Origin: Verrucomicrobiaceae bacterium
Lineage (GTDB): Bacteria > Verrucomicrobiota > Verrucomicrobiia > Verrucomicrobiales > Verrucomicrobiaceae
Direction: 5' to 3'
Assembly: GCA_027489965.1 (NCBI GenBank)
Contig: JAIXZA010000006.1
Span: 53,313 to 117,312, forward strand
DNA: 64,000 bases
The notes below the pieces were generated by a model, which was given only the letters and a program-made list of their open reading frames with translations, was not told the origin of the DNA and did not search any database. Positions 8,592 to 16,426 of this stretch are shown one piece after another. Within the stretch, counting starts at the first letter, position 1. Every line of letters begins with the position of its first letter. A program made the position numbers and the translations under genes.

Positions 8592-9342
8592 TCAACCCTG
8601 GCGTTCCGCTTTCCGAAATTCTTCCAATTCCTTGCGCAACGGCTTCCAGTAGGCGCCGTCTAGGGCCTGCTCAGCTTGGCGCTCAGTATCTAGGCTAGGC
8701 GAAGGGCTTCGATGTCCTGAGCGGTTGCGAGAATGAGAAGCGGGCGCTGTTGGCTCAGATCGTGAGCTTGCATAGGGTAGTCGCTGGCGAGTGTGCTGAG
8801 TAGTTCCAGTGTGCGCACTTCATGTAGCCAAAACTTGATGAAATCGTCACTGGGAAAGTCTCTGTTTTCACGGTGATGAATCGCAGCCAGCAACTCGATC
8901 ATCGGCCAATCATTGCTGCGCTGCATTTTTTAGCCTGAACTAAATCGAGGATGCTCAGCAGGTTAAACTCAGCACCATGAGCATCGCCAAAAGTCGCACG
9001 CCGCTCCCATAGTGTGGCGAAGTCAGAGACACCACGCATCTTCGTCATCACATCTACTCTCATGCCTTCGACGCCCCGTGCCTAGCAGCGGTAATGAATC
9101 GCATGACCTCGGGCAAGAGCTTCTGGATCAAAGCGCGGAATCGCTATGCGCTCAGCCTGCAGTTCAGTCAGCGCCGCGTGCATGCACACGAAATTTGCGG
9201 CCTCTGCCAGGATGGCGAAGTCGATGTCTTTGCTAACTTGCGCCGCGCCGTAAAACACGCAGGCCTGCCCGCCCATGAGCAGAGCCTGGACTCCATGATT
9301 CTGGAAGGTCAAAAGGACTTGTCGGATCGGGGTCGGGATCAA
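8592..9342 (-). pseudogene. Broken nucleotidyltransferase-fold gene (AbiEii-like), three lesions
   Basis: Three pieces on the minus strand join into one protein of about 245 residues. Piece one starts at a TTG (9342) with AAGGAGG five bases upstream. It reads LMGGQACVFYGAAQ then KDIDFAI, matching the Gly-Gly and Asp-x-Asp signature of the nucleotidyltransferase fold. An in-frame TAG (9082-9084) interrupts it, and the same frame continues VDVMTKMRGVSDF to LVQAKK. At an A6 run (8926-8931) the frame shifts by one base into QRSNDWPMIELLAAIHH. At 8690-8699 a 5-bp tandem duplication (CTAGG twice, plus strand) shifts it again into DTERQAEQALDG, ending with TGA at 8592-8594. Removing one copy restores the frame exactly. 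Related intact proteins occur with small partners in toxin-antitoxin-like pairs, but this copy is dead. Confidence 0.75.
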
Positions 9343-9457
9343 GGGTGCCTCCTTGTGCTAGGTAGTTCGCGAAGATGATCTCGCTTTGTTCAAAGCGTTG
9401 CATAGGAGTGAGGTTGATCCACTCCTGCCATTCTTCCGGCATTTGCTCATAGGTCAT
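9233..9457 (-). CDS. Small partner protein of the broken nucleotidyltransferase, possible antitoxin-like
   Basis: This short frame has one plausible product of about 74 residues: EEWQEWINLTPMQRFEQSE, then LAQGGTLDPDPDPTSPFD, ending HGRAGLRVLRRGAS. I recall a similar layout in small proteins found directly upstream of nucleotidyltransferase genes, so I take it as the intact first gene of a decayed pair. The chosen start is the ATG at 9457; an upstream GTG (9517) and a downstream ATG (9442) are alternatives. Its last 110 bases overlap the start of the nucleotidyltransferase in another frame. The antitoxin role is inference from gene order only. Confidence 0.5.
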   Translation of the reverse strand: MTYEQMPEEWQEWINLTPMQRFEQSEIIFANYLAQGGTLDPDPDPTSPFDLPESWSPGSAHGRAGLRVLRRGAS

Positions 9458-9749
9458 CTTGAGCGCATGTTCAAAACCATGCACTAAAAACGCAACGCCG
9501 AAGCTCTGCCTTGTCACAGTGCCATGTCACTTAAGCTGCGCGGTTCATGCCAGAAACACATCAGCTCCTACCTGCCACTGTCACCGTTGGCCAGCAGCCG
9601 CGCACACTCGGCGAGTGGCAGCGCAGGGGGGGCGTCATGGCCCATCCAGCTCGGCTAGCACCACTTGTTGGAAGGAAGTTAAAGTCATGCATTCAATTCC
9701 TGTGCTCGATGCCAAGCGCGGGAAGAGACAAGCAAGATAATGAAACCCC

Positions 9750-10448
9750 TCAGAAGGCAGGCACATCCTGTGCATGAATGGCTTCGCAAATCATTTTGAG
9801 CGAAGCTTCCAAGTTACCATCAGCGGTTTTGAAAGCATCGGCATCAATGGTGAGCGGAGCGCCAAGAACCACAAGAGGTGCCCCGTATTTCGGGCACTGT
9901 ATGGCTTGCTCCAAACTGAGACCGCCAACCGCTTGAACGGGAATTTTGACCGCATTGACCACTTCTCGCAGCTGATCAAGTGGGCTAGGCATGCGCTGAC
10001 CCGCAGCGGCGATGCCACGGCGTTCGTCATAGCCGATGTGGTGGATGACGTAGTCGCAACCAAGGTCTTCGAGGAACTTCGCACCGTCGATCATGCTCTC
10101 GCAGATCATGTTATCTCCCATGACTTTGCAGCCAAAATCACGCCCTGCTTTCACCACACACTTGATCGTTTCAGCATGAGCGCGAGCCATCACAACCACA
10201 TGCGTGGCACCAGCCTTGGCCATCATTTCCGCTTCCAAATAACCGCCATCCATCGTTTTCAAATCCGCCACAATGGGTGTCTGGGGAAAGGCTTTCCGCA
10301 AAGCACGCACACCATGCAGCCCTTCGGCCAGAATAAGAGGAGTCCCTGCTTCAAGCCAATCCACACCAGCGCGCATGGCCAGTGCGGCCGTTTCCAGGGC
10401 TTCATCAATGTTGGTCAGATCGAGGGATATTTGGACGATGGGTTTCAT
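9750..10448 (-). CDS. 3-hexulose-6-phosphate synthase-like (OMP decarboxylase superfamily)
   Basis: This 232-residue TIM barrel belongs to the orotidine-phosphate-decarboxylase superfamily. The metal and catalytic motif ADLKTMDGG matches the DxKxxD of 3-hexulose-6-phosphate synthase, which condenses formaldehyde with ribulose 5-phosphate. The relative 3-keto-gulonate-6-phosphate decarboxylase is the main alternative. Other barrel motifs are QISLDLTN at the N-terminus and VQAVGGLSLEQA near the end. The start at 10448 has AGGAG eight bases upstream (10457-10461); the longer frame to 10544 would run past it. No 6-phospho-3-hexuloisomerase gene is adjacent, so a formaldehyde role is uncertain. 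It is divergent from the DUF1592 gene at 10569. Confidence 0.75.
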   Translation of the reverse strand: MKPIVQISLDLTNIDEALETAALAMRAGVDWLEAGTPLILAEGLHGVRALRKAFPQTPIVADLKTMDGGYLEAEMMAKAGATHVVVMARAHAETIKCVVKAGRDFGCKVMGDNMICESMIDGAKFLEDLGCDYVIHHIGYDERRGIAAAGQRMPSPLDQLREVVNAVKIPVQAVGGLSLEQAIQCPKYGAPLVVLGAPLTIDADAFKTADGNLEASLKMICEAIHAQDVPAF

Positions 10449-10568
10449 AAAGGATGCTCCTATTAAGACAGAAGCCTGAAGGCACGTCACGACAAAGATC
10501 ATGTGATAAGCGACTCTCCGCAAGAACACGATAGATCCCCCCATCCTTTCCGTTACCGCTATCCCCCC

Positions 10569-12953
10569 ATGTTACGTTTTGTCCCAGTTCTTTGCGCTCT
10601 TAGCTGCGCTACCTCTTTAGCTGAAACACCTGTCGCTGCATTCCTGGATGCCCACTGCATCGAATGCCATGATGCAGATGTCAAAAAAGGCGGGCTAGAT
10701 CTAGCATCTCTGACCTTTGATCCTGCCAACAGCTCATGGATCAAAGTCTTTGAGCGGGTCCGCGACGGTGAGATGCCACCCAAAAAGAAGCCCCAACCGG
10801 GCCCAGACGAAAAAAACACCTTCCTAGCGTCTTTGAAGAAACCCCTCTTCAAAGCTGATCAAACGGACATCGCCACCAACGGTCGCGTGCGCAGCCGCAG
10901 ACTCACACGCACCGAGTATGAGCACACGCTGCATGATCTCCTCGGCATCGACATTCCTCTCAAAACACTATTGCCAGAAGATCGTGCTTCTCACGGCTTT
11001 GAAACCGTCGCCGAGGGGCAGCAGCTTTCTCACCATCAGCTCGCGCGCTATCTTGATGTGGCTGACCTGGCGCTAAGCCATGCGTTTGATCGTGCAGTAA
11101 AAGGCGACGCGACCTACGCAAAGCAATACACGCCCGAGATGCTCATCAAAAATCGAGGTGGAAACTATCGCGGCCCCGAGTTGCGTAACGGCGAAAGCAT
11201 CACCTGGCCCATTGGGCTGCAATTCTTTGGTCGCACTCCGACATGGGTTCCGACCAGTGGATGGTACCACATCACCCTACGCGGCGTGCGCGGCATCCAT
11301 CCCACGACCGATGGTGCCGTCTGGGGCACCCTGCGCTCTGGCGCCTGTGAATCAAACGCGCCGCTGCTCTACATGATCGGACTCATCGAAGCCACGCCGA
11401 CACCGCGCGACATGACCTTTAAGGCCTGGATCGAACAAGGACATCGACTTGAGCTGAGACCAAACGACGGCACGCATAAGCGTGCTCCCACCGGCGCTAA
11501 CGGCGGCAATGTGAGCTTTGCGGGCCGCGATCTCGAAAAACAGGGCTTCTCCGGCATCGCTCATCGCGGCATCGACATCGAGCGCATCTATCCCATCACG
11601 AATCACATCGGAGTCCGAAAGAAGCTCTTCGGAGGTGATGCCCCAGACACGCTGAAAGCTGAGAACCTCGACAAACTCGTCTCCGACTTTGCCACGCGGG
11701 CTTTTCGACGGCCCGTGACTGAAGCACAAAGCGCCCCTTATCGTGAGATCGCAGCTAAATCGCTCGCCGAAGGCGATTCACTCACTGAGTCTCTCCGTGC
11801 AGCCTACCGCGCCATCCTGTGCTCGCCCCGCTTTTTAACTTTCATTGAGACTCCCGGGCCACTCGATGACCATGCAATCGCCTCGCGACTTAGTTTCGCC
11901 CTCTGGTGCTCCATGCCCGATCAGGAATTGCTCGAACTCGCGAATGAAAACAAGCTCCACGAGCCCCAAGTGCTCACGCAGCAGATCGAACGTTTGCTTA
12001 TTCATGAAAAGGCGAAGCGCTTTGTCAGCAGCTTCACCGACCAGTGGCTGAAGCTCAGTCAGATCGACTTCACCACACCCGACACACGCCAGTTTCGGAA
12101 CTTCGACCCCATCGTGCAGGAATCCATGCTCCAAGAAACACGCGCCTACTTCACCGAGCTATTGCGCAAGGATTTGAGCATCAGCCACCTCGTCGATTCC
12201 GACTTCGCCTTTTTCAATGGCCGCCTAGCAAGGCACTATGCTGGAGACAATCAGACCAGGGCACCATCAAACAAGGAGAAGAAGGGTAAGCACAAATCAC
12301 TCCCTGTCTCATGGTCTGATAATCTCACTGTCTCTGCCCCGAAACCCGGCAGCGGCCTGCAAAAAGTCACGCTCCGTCCCACAGCCAATCGCGGAGGCCT
12401 TGTCACCCAAGGCGCCATCCTCAAAGTCACTGCCGATGGCACCAGCACTTCACCGGTGGTGCGTGGTGTCTTCATCAATGAGCGCATCCTCGGCAACCAC
12501 ATCCCGCCACCACCTCCAGGCATCCCCGCCATCGAACCCGACATCCGCGGAGCCACCAGCATTCGCGATCAGCTCGAAAAACATCGCAACAACGAATCCT
12601 GCGCCAGTTGCCACCAAACCATTGACCCGCCAGGTTTCGCTCTCGAAAACTACGACCCCGTCGGCCTCTGGCGCAGCGCCTATGGCCAAAACAACCAAGG
12701 AGCCAAAATCAACCCGAGTGGAACAACGCCTGAAGGTGATGCCTTCACCGACCTCGATACCTGGAAAAAGCTCTACACCCAGCACCCTGAACATCTCTCC
12801 CGAGCCTTCGCTAAGCATTTCCTTACCTACGCCACCGGCGCCCCACCACGGTTCAGTGATGAACCAGAGCTTGATGAAATAGCGAACAAGGCCACAAACC
12901 TTCGTTCCATCATCCGCGAGGTGATTTTAAATACCATTTTTCAAACCAAGTAA
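10569..12953 (+). CDS. Secreted DUF1592-type haem protein (planctomycete cytochrome C family)
   Basis: A 794-residue secreted protein with signal peptide (FVPVLCALSCATSLA). After it comes a haem-binding CIECH motif in the PSCyt1-like domain (CHDADVKKGGLDL), then the conserved blocks of the DUF1587, DUF1595, DUF1592, DUF1588 and DUF1585 series. These include RRLTRTEYEHTLHDLLG, TRAFRRPV, a second CASCH motif in SCASCHQTIDPPGFALENYD, and GNHIPPPPPGIP. The family is abundant in Planctomycetes and Verrucomicrobia and is thought to be periplasmic; its chemistry is not established. The ATG at 10569 gives a proper signal peptide, unlike the upstream frame start at 10503. It is first of a five-gene cluster. 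Confidence 0.9.
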   Translation: MLRFVPVLCALSCATSLAETPVAAFLDAHCIECHDADVKKGGLDLASLTFDPANSSWIKVFERVRDGEMPPKKKPQPGPDEKNTFLASLKKPLFKADQTDIATNGRVRSRRLTRTEYEHTLHDLLGIDIPLKTLLPEDRASHGFETVAEGQQLSHHQLARYLDVADLALSHAFDRAVKGDATYAKQYTPEMLIKNRGGNYRGPELRNGESITWPIGLQFFGRTPTWVPTSGWYHITLRGVRGIHPTTDGAVWGTLRSGACESNAPLLYMIGLIEATPTPRDMTFKAWIEQGHRLELRPNDGTHKRAPTGANGGNVSFAGRDLEKQGFSGIAHRGIDIERIYPITNHIGVRKKLFGGDAPDTLKAENLDKLVSDFATRAFRRPVTEAQSAPYREIAAKSLAEGDSLTESLRAAYRAILCSPRFLTFIETPGPLDDHAIASRLSFALWCSMPDQELLELANENKLHEPQVLTQQIERLLIHEKAKRFVSSFTDQWLKLSQIDFTTPDTRQFRNFDPIVQESMLQETRAYFTELLRKDLSISHLVDSDFAFFNGRLARHYAGDNQTRAPSNKEKKGKHKSLPVSWSDNLTVSAPKPGSGLQKVTLRPTANRGGLVTQGAILKVTADGTSTSPVVRGVFINERILGNHIPPPPPGIPAIEPDIRGATSIRDQLEKHRNNESCASCHQTIDPPGFALENYDPVGLWRSAYGQNNQGAKINPSGTTPEGDAFTDLDTWKKLYTQHPEHLSRAFAKHFLTYATGAPPRFSDEPELDEIANKATNLRSIIREVILNTIFQTK

Positions 12954-12967
12954 CGTTTCCGCACCTC

Positions 12968-14230
12968 ATGAGCACCTTCACCTTTCAAAAGCATCTCTCC
13001 CGCCGTGCCATGCTGCGCGGGGCGGGTATCACGCTAGGTCTGCCTTTACTCGAGGCCATGAGGCCGGCCTTGGCGACCGTGAAGGAGACCAAGCAGGCGA
13101 AGCGATTCGTCGGTGTGAGTCTGGCGCTGGGGCTGCACAATCCGAATCTTGTCCCGGAGGGCAGTGGACGGAATTACAAGCCTTCGCGTTACCTCACGGG
13201 CATTCAGGACCTGCGGGAGGATTTCACGGTGGTGTCGGGCTCGTCTCACCCAGGTGTGACAGGTGGACATACAGCGGAAGGAAGCATCTTTTCAGCCTGC
13301 CCGAATGCACGCGGCTCAACAACGCGGAACACGATCTCGCTGGATCAGCTCATGGCAAAGCATCTGGGACACGAGACAAGGTTCCCATCGCTGGTACTCA
13401 ACACGAACTCGCAGACGAGCCCGAGCTACACAGAGAACGGCTCCATGATTCCAGCGGAAAACAGCGCGATGAAGCTTTTCACGCGATTGTTTGTCAATGA
13501 CACGCCCGCAGAGCAAGAGCGGCAAGCGGAACTCATCCGCAGCGGCCGCAGTGTGATGGATGTCGTTGGGGCAGAGGCAAAGTCACTGCAACGTCAGCTG
13601 GGGGCAGGAGATCGGGACAAAATGGATGCGTGGTTCACGAGCGTGCGTGAGTTGGAACAGCGGTTAGCGGCCAATGAATCCTGGACGCACAAACCCAAAC
13701 CGAAAGTGGCGTTAAAGCCACCAGCAAAAATCCCACGTGACAACGAAGTGGCGGTGGAACGTATCTTTCTCGACATCATCCATATGGCGCTGATGACGGA
13801 CAGCACTCGTTTCATCACGCTACATGTCACGGGTAACAATGTGCAGGGCATCGAAGGTGTCGATGAAGCCTACCACAACCTCAGCCACCATGGGATGGAC
13901 GAGGAAAAGCTGGCACAGCTCGCCCTCGTCGAGCAAGGCGTCATCAACGAATGGGCTGGGTTCCTCCGCAAATTAAAGACCGACAAGCTCCTCGATGAAA
14001 CGATGGTCTTACTCACATCAAACCTAGGCAACGCCTCCGCGCATGATAACAAGAACATGCCCGTCCTCTTTGCGGGAGGTGGCTTCAAACACGGTCAACA
14101 TCTAGCCTTTGACCAAAAGGACAATTATCCACTGCCAAATCTCTACCTTAGCGCCCTGCAACGTCTCGGCTTAGAAGAAGCGAGCTTTGCAACGACTGAG
14201 ACAACCATGCGTGGATTGGAAACAGCTTAA
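12968..14230 (+). CDS. Tat-exported DUF1552 protein
   Basis: This 420-residue protein starts with a twin-arginine signal (SRRAMLRGAG, then a hydrophobic stretch) and carries the DUF1552 body: ISLDQLMAKHLG, FPSLVLNTNS, DKMDAWFTSVRELEQRL and HNLSHHGMDEEKLAQL. DUF1552 proteins are regularly encoded next to DUF1592 haem proteins, and the fold is alkaline-phosphatase or sulfatase-like by general knowledge, without a proven reaction. It begins 15 bases after the DUF1592 stop. A paralogue is encoded at 15152. Confidence 0.9.
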   Translation: MSTFTFQKHLSRRAMLRGAGITLGLPLLEAMRPALATVKETKQAKRFVGVSLALGLHNPNLVPEGSGRNYKPSRYLTGIQDLREDFTVVSGSSHPGVTGGHTAEGSIFSACPNARGSTTRNTISLDQLMAKHLGHETRFPSLVLNTNSQTSPSYTENGSMIPAENSAMKLFTRLFVNDTPAEQERQAELIRSGRSVMDVVGAEAKSLQRQLGAGDRDKMDAWFTSVRELEQRLAANESWTHKPKPKVALKPPAKIPRDNEVAVERIFLDIIHMALMTDSTRFITLHVTGNNVQGIEGVDEAYHNLSHHGMDEEKLAQLALVEQGVINEWAGFLRKLKTDKLLDETMVLLTSNLGNASAHDNKNMPVLFAGGGFKHGQHLAFDQKDNYPLPNLYLSALQRLGLEEASFATTETTMRGLETA

Positions 14231-14233
14231 ACG

Positions 14234-15106
14234 ATGATCCGGGCTCTATGCATCTTCGGCTTCTCAGCCTTGCAGCTCTCCGCTGCTGATGTGGGGACTC
14301 TCCAAAAAATCGGGGCAAAAGTCACCGAAACGGCAGGCGTCGTCACGCAAGTGAACGTGAAGTGCGATGCCTTTACAGAGGCTGATTTCCGCTTGCTCGG
14401 CAGCTTCACGACGATCAAGGATCTGACGATCAGTGGCAAAACAATCACTGATGAGACGCTAGCATTGCTGACTGGATTAACGGAACTCGAACGGCTCAGC
14501 AGTGATGGCATTCAGCTCACGGATGATGGCTTCAAAAGCTTCACAGCGTTTCAAAAACTGAAATCACTATCATTTTTTCATCCGGCGTTTCGATCAAAGG
14601 AATTCACCGGCAGAGGTCTGGCGCATTTGAAAGCGTTGCCTAAACTGGAGAAACTCACGTTTGCGGGCTCAACGGCAGGAGATGCTGCCATGGAAGCCAT
14701 TGGCCAGCTCACGCAGCTCAAAGAATTCCGCACTTGGCACACGGCCCAGACGCAAGCTGGTAACACGCATCTTCTGAACTTGCCGCTAAAGGCTTTGCGT
14801 ATCGGTCAGCGCTTGCCGGAATGGGGAAAAGATTCACCTGTTAGCTTTGATGAATCGACCCTGGCCACAATCGCTCAGATCAAGACGCTCGAATCACTCG
14901 AACTTACTGAAGCCCGGCTCACGGCCAAGATCGTCCCACATCTGAAAGCGTTGCCAAAGCTCACCAAACTCCGCATTGAAACCGTGGACATCACTGATGC
15001 GGATGTGAACGCCATCAAAGCCGCCCTACCAAGCTGCAAAGTGGACTTTAAACCGATGAGCCATGCCGAAAAGGAAGCGCTGCTGATGAAGAAACTAAAA
15101 CTCTAG
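14234..15106 (+). CDS. Secreted leucine-rich-repeat-like protein
   Basis: The 290-residue product has a short signal peptide ([15 protein letters not shown]) and several imperfect repeats of the type LxxLxxLxLxxxxITDxxL: [57 protein letters not shown] and [19 protein letters not shown]. This resembles the LRR-type proteins of Planctomycetes and Verrucomicrobia, which usually bind proteins. It lies between two DUF1552 genes and starts four bases after the first one, so it is probably co-transcribed. Its role in the cluster is unknown. Confidence 0.8.
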   Translation: MIRALCIFGFSALQLSAADVGTLQKIGAKVTETAGVVTQVNVKCDAFTEADFRLLGSFTTIKDLTISGKTITDETLALLTGLTELERLSSDGIQLTDDGFKSFTAFQKLKSLSFFHPAFRSKEFTGRGLAHLKALPKLEKLTFAGSTAGDAAMEAIGQLTQLKEFRTWHTAQTQAGNTHLLNLPLKALRIGQRLPEWGKDSPVSFDESTLATIAQIKTLESLELTEARLTAKIVPHLKALPKLTKLRIETVDITDADVNAIKAALPSCKVDFKPMSHAEKEALLMKKLKL

Positions 15107-15151
15107 TTGTCAGACCACGGTCGCTTGTATCGTTTCATCGAACTGACGAAC

Positions 15152-16426
15152 ATGAATATTGCCTCCAAACGCCACATCGACCGCCGGGCTTTTTTGCGGG
15201 GAGCGGGGACCGTCCTCTCGCTGCCCTTTTTAGAGGCCATGGTGCCGGCCTTTGCTACACGCGCTCAAGCCGCAGTCGCGCAGCCACCCCAGCGTTTTTT
15301 GGCCATGTGTGCGACGCTTGGCTTTCACACTCCGTTTTTGTTTCCGAAGGAAACAGGGGCAAATTACACGCTCACTCCTTACCTGGAACCGTTGAAGGCA
15401 TTGAAGGATGATTTTTCCGTCATCTCCGGCTTGCAGCATGAGGAACAGAATGGGGCCAATGGTCACACGTCCGAAATGACCTGGCTAACATCCGCGAAGC
15501 ATCCCGGGCTCGCTGGATTCAAGAACACAATCAGCATAGACCAACTCATCGCAGAGCAAATTGGCTCACAAACACGCTTCCCCAGCCTTATCCTCGGCAC
15601 CGGTAGCGAGTCCATGTCCTGGTCGGCGAGTGGCGTGCCCCTACCCGCTGAGCCTTCCCCTTCGAACGCGTTTCGACAGCTTTTTGTCGATGGCACAAAG
15701 CAAGAAGTCGATGCCCAAGTGCGCGGGCTGACTCGTGGTCGTAGCATTCTCGACACCGTCATGGGGCAGGCCAAAAAATTACGCAGTGAGTTAGGCAAGC
15801 GCGATCAGGAAAAGCTCGACGAGTATTTTAGTGCCGTTCGCGATCTGGAAGGTCGGCTAGTGCAAAACGAGGCGTGGGTGCAGAGACCGAAACCCAAGGT
15901 GGATGCCAAACCACCCACGGACATTCAGACTCGCACCGACGCTATCGGTAAAATGAATCTCATGCAGGATCTCATCGTTCTCGCACTACAAACGGATAGC
16001 ACTCGCACGATCACCCTGCGCCTCAATGGCATGAATGCCGTGCCTGAGATCGAAGGAGTCAAAAACGACTGGCATAATCTTTCCCACCATGGCCAAGACG
16101 AGGCAAAGATCGAGGAACTGAAAGTCATTGAGACGGCCGAGTTCACCGCATTTGCAGGTTTTCTCGCCAAACTAAAAGCAGGTTCATTGCTGGATAGCAC
16201 TTCCGTTATCTTTGGCTCCAATCTCGGTAATGCCAGCGCCCATCAAACGGCCAATCTTCCACTCATCCTTGCGGGTGGCGGCTTCAAGCATGGTCGCCAC
16301 ATTGCCATTGATAAAGACAAGCATGTCTTTTCCAATCTCTTTGTCGCGCTAGCTCAGCGCATGGGCGTGCAGACGGATAAGTTCGGCTTTAGCACAGGTG
16401 TTTTGGACATCAATCAGGCGGCATGA
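15152..16426 (+). CDS. Tat-exported DUF1552 protein, paralogue of the one at 12968
   Basis: This 424-residue protein begins with IDRRAFLRGAG, a twin-arginine signal, and carries DUF1552 blocks colinear with the neighbour: ISIDQLIAEQIG, FPSLILGTGS, QEKLDEYFSAVRDLEGRL, HNLSHHGQDEAKIEEL and FGSNLGNASAH. The frame is open from a TTG at 15107 after the LRR stop, but the ATG at 15152 gives the normal Tat signal. Its last four bases overlap the next gene, indicating coupled translation. Confidence 0.9.
   Translation: MNIASKRHIDRRAFLRGAGTVLSLPFLEAMVPAFATRAQAAVAQPPQRFLAMCATLGFHTPFLFPKETGANYTLTPYLEPLKALKDDFSVISGLQHEEQNGANGHTSEMTWLTSAKHPGLAGFKNTISIDQLIAEQIGSQTRFPSLILGTGSESMSWSASGVPLPAEPSPSNAFRQLFVDGTKQEVDAQVRGLTRGRSILDTVMGQAKKLRSELGKRDQEKLDEYFSAVRDLEGRLVQNEAWVQRPKPKVDAKPPTDIQTRTDAIGKMNLMQDLIVLALQTDSTRTITLRLNGMNAVPEIEGVKNDWHNLSHHGQDEAKIEELKVIETAEFTAFAGFLAKLKAGSLLDSTSVIFGSNLGNASAHQTANLPLILAGGGFKHGRHIAIDKDKHVFSNLFVALAQRMGVQTDKFGFSTGVLDINQAA

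Noticed and set aside
9774-10466. Open frame of 230 codons on the plus strand
   Set aside because: Antisense to the hexulose-phosphate-synthase-like gene, whose motifs are clear; its composition is that of a shadow frame.
10503-10568. Upstream start for the first DUF1592 protein
   Set aside because: The longer N-terminus is polar and would hide the signal peptide that begins at 10569.
12238-12882. Frame of 214 codons inside the DUF1592 gene
   Set aside because: Same-strand, alternative frame of a well-supported gene; rich in Ser, Pro and Thr as expected for a shifted frame.
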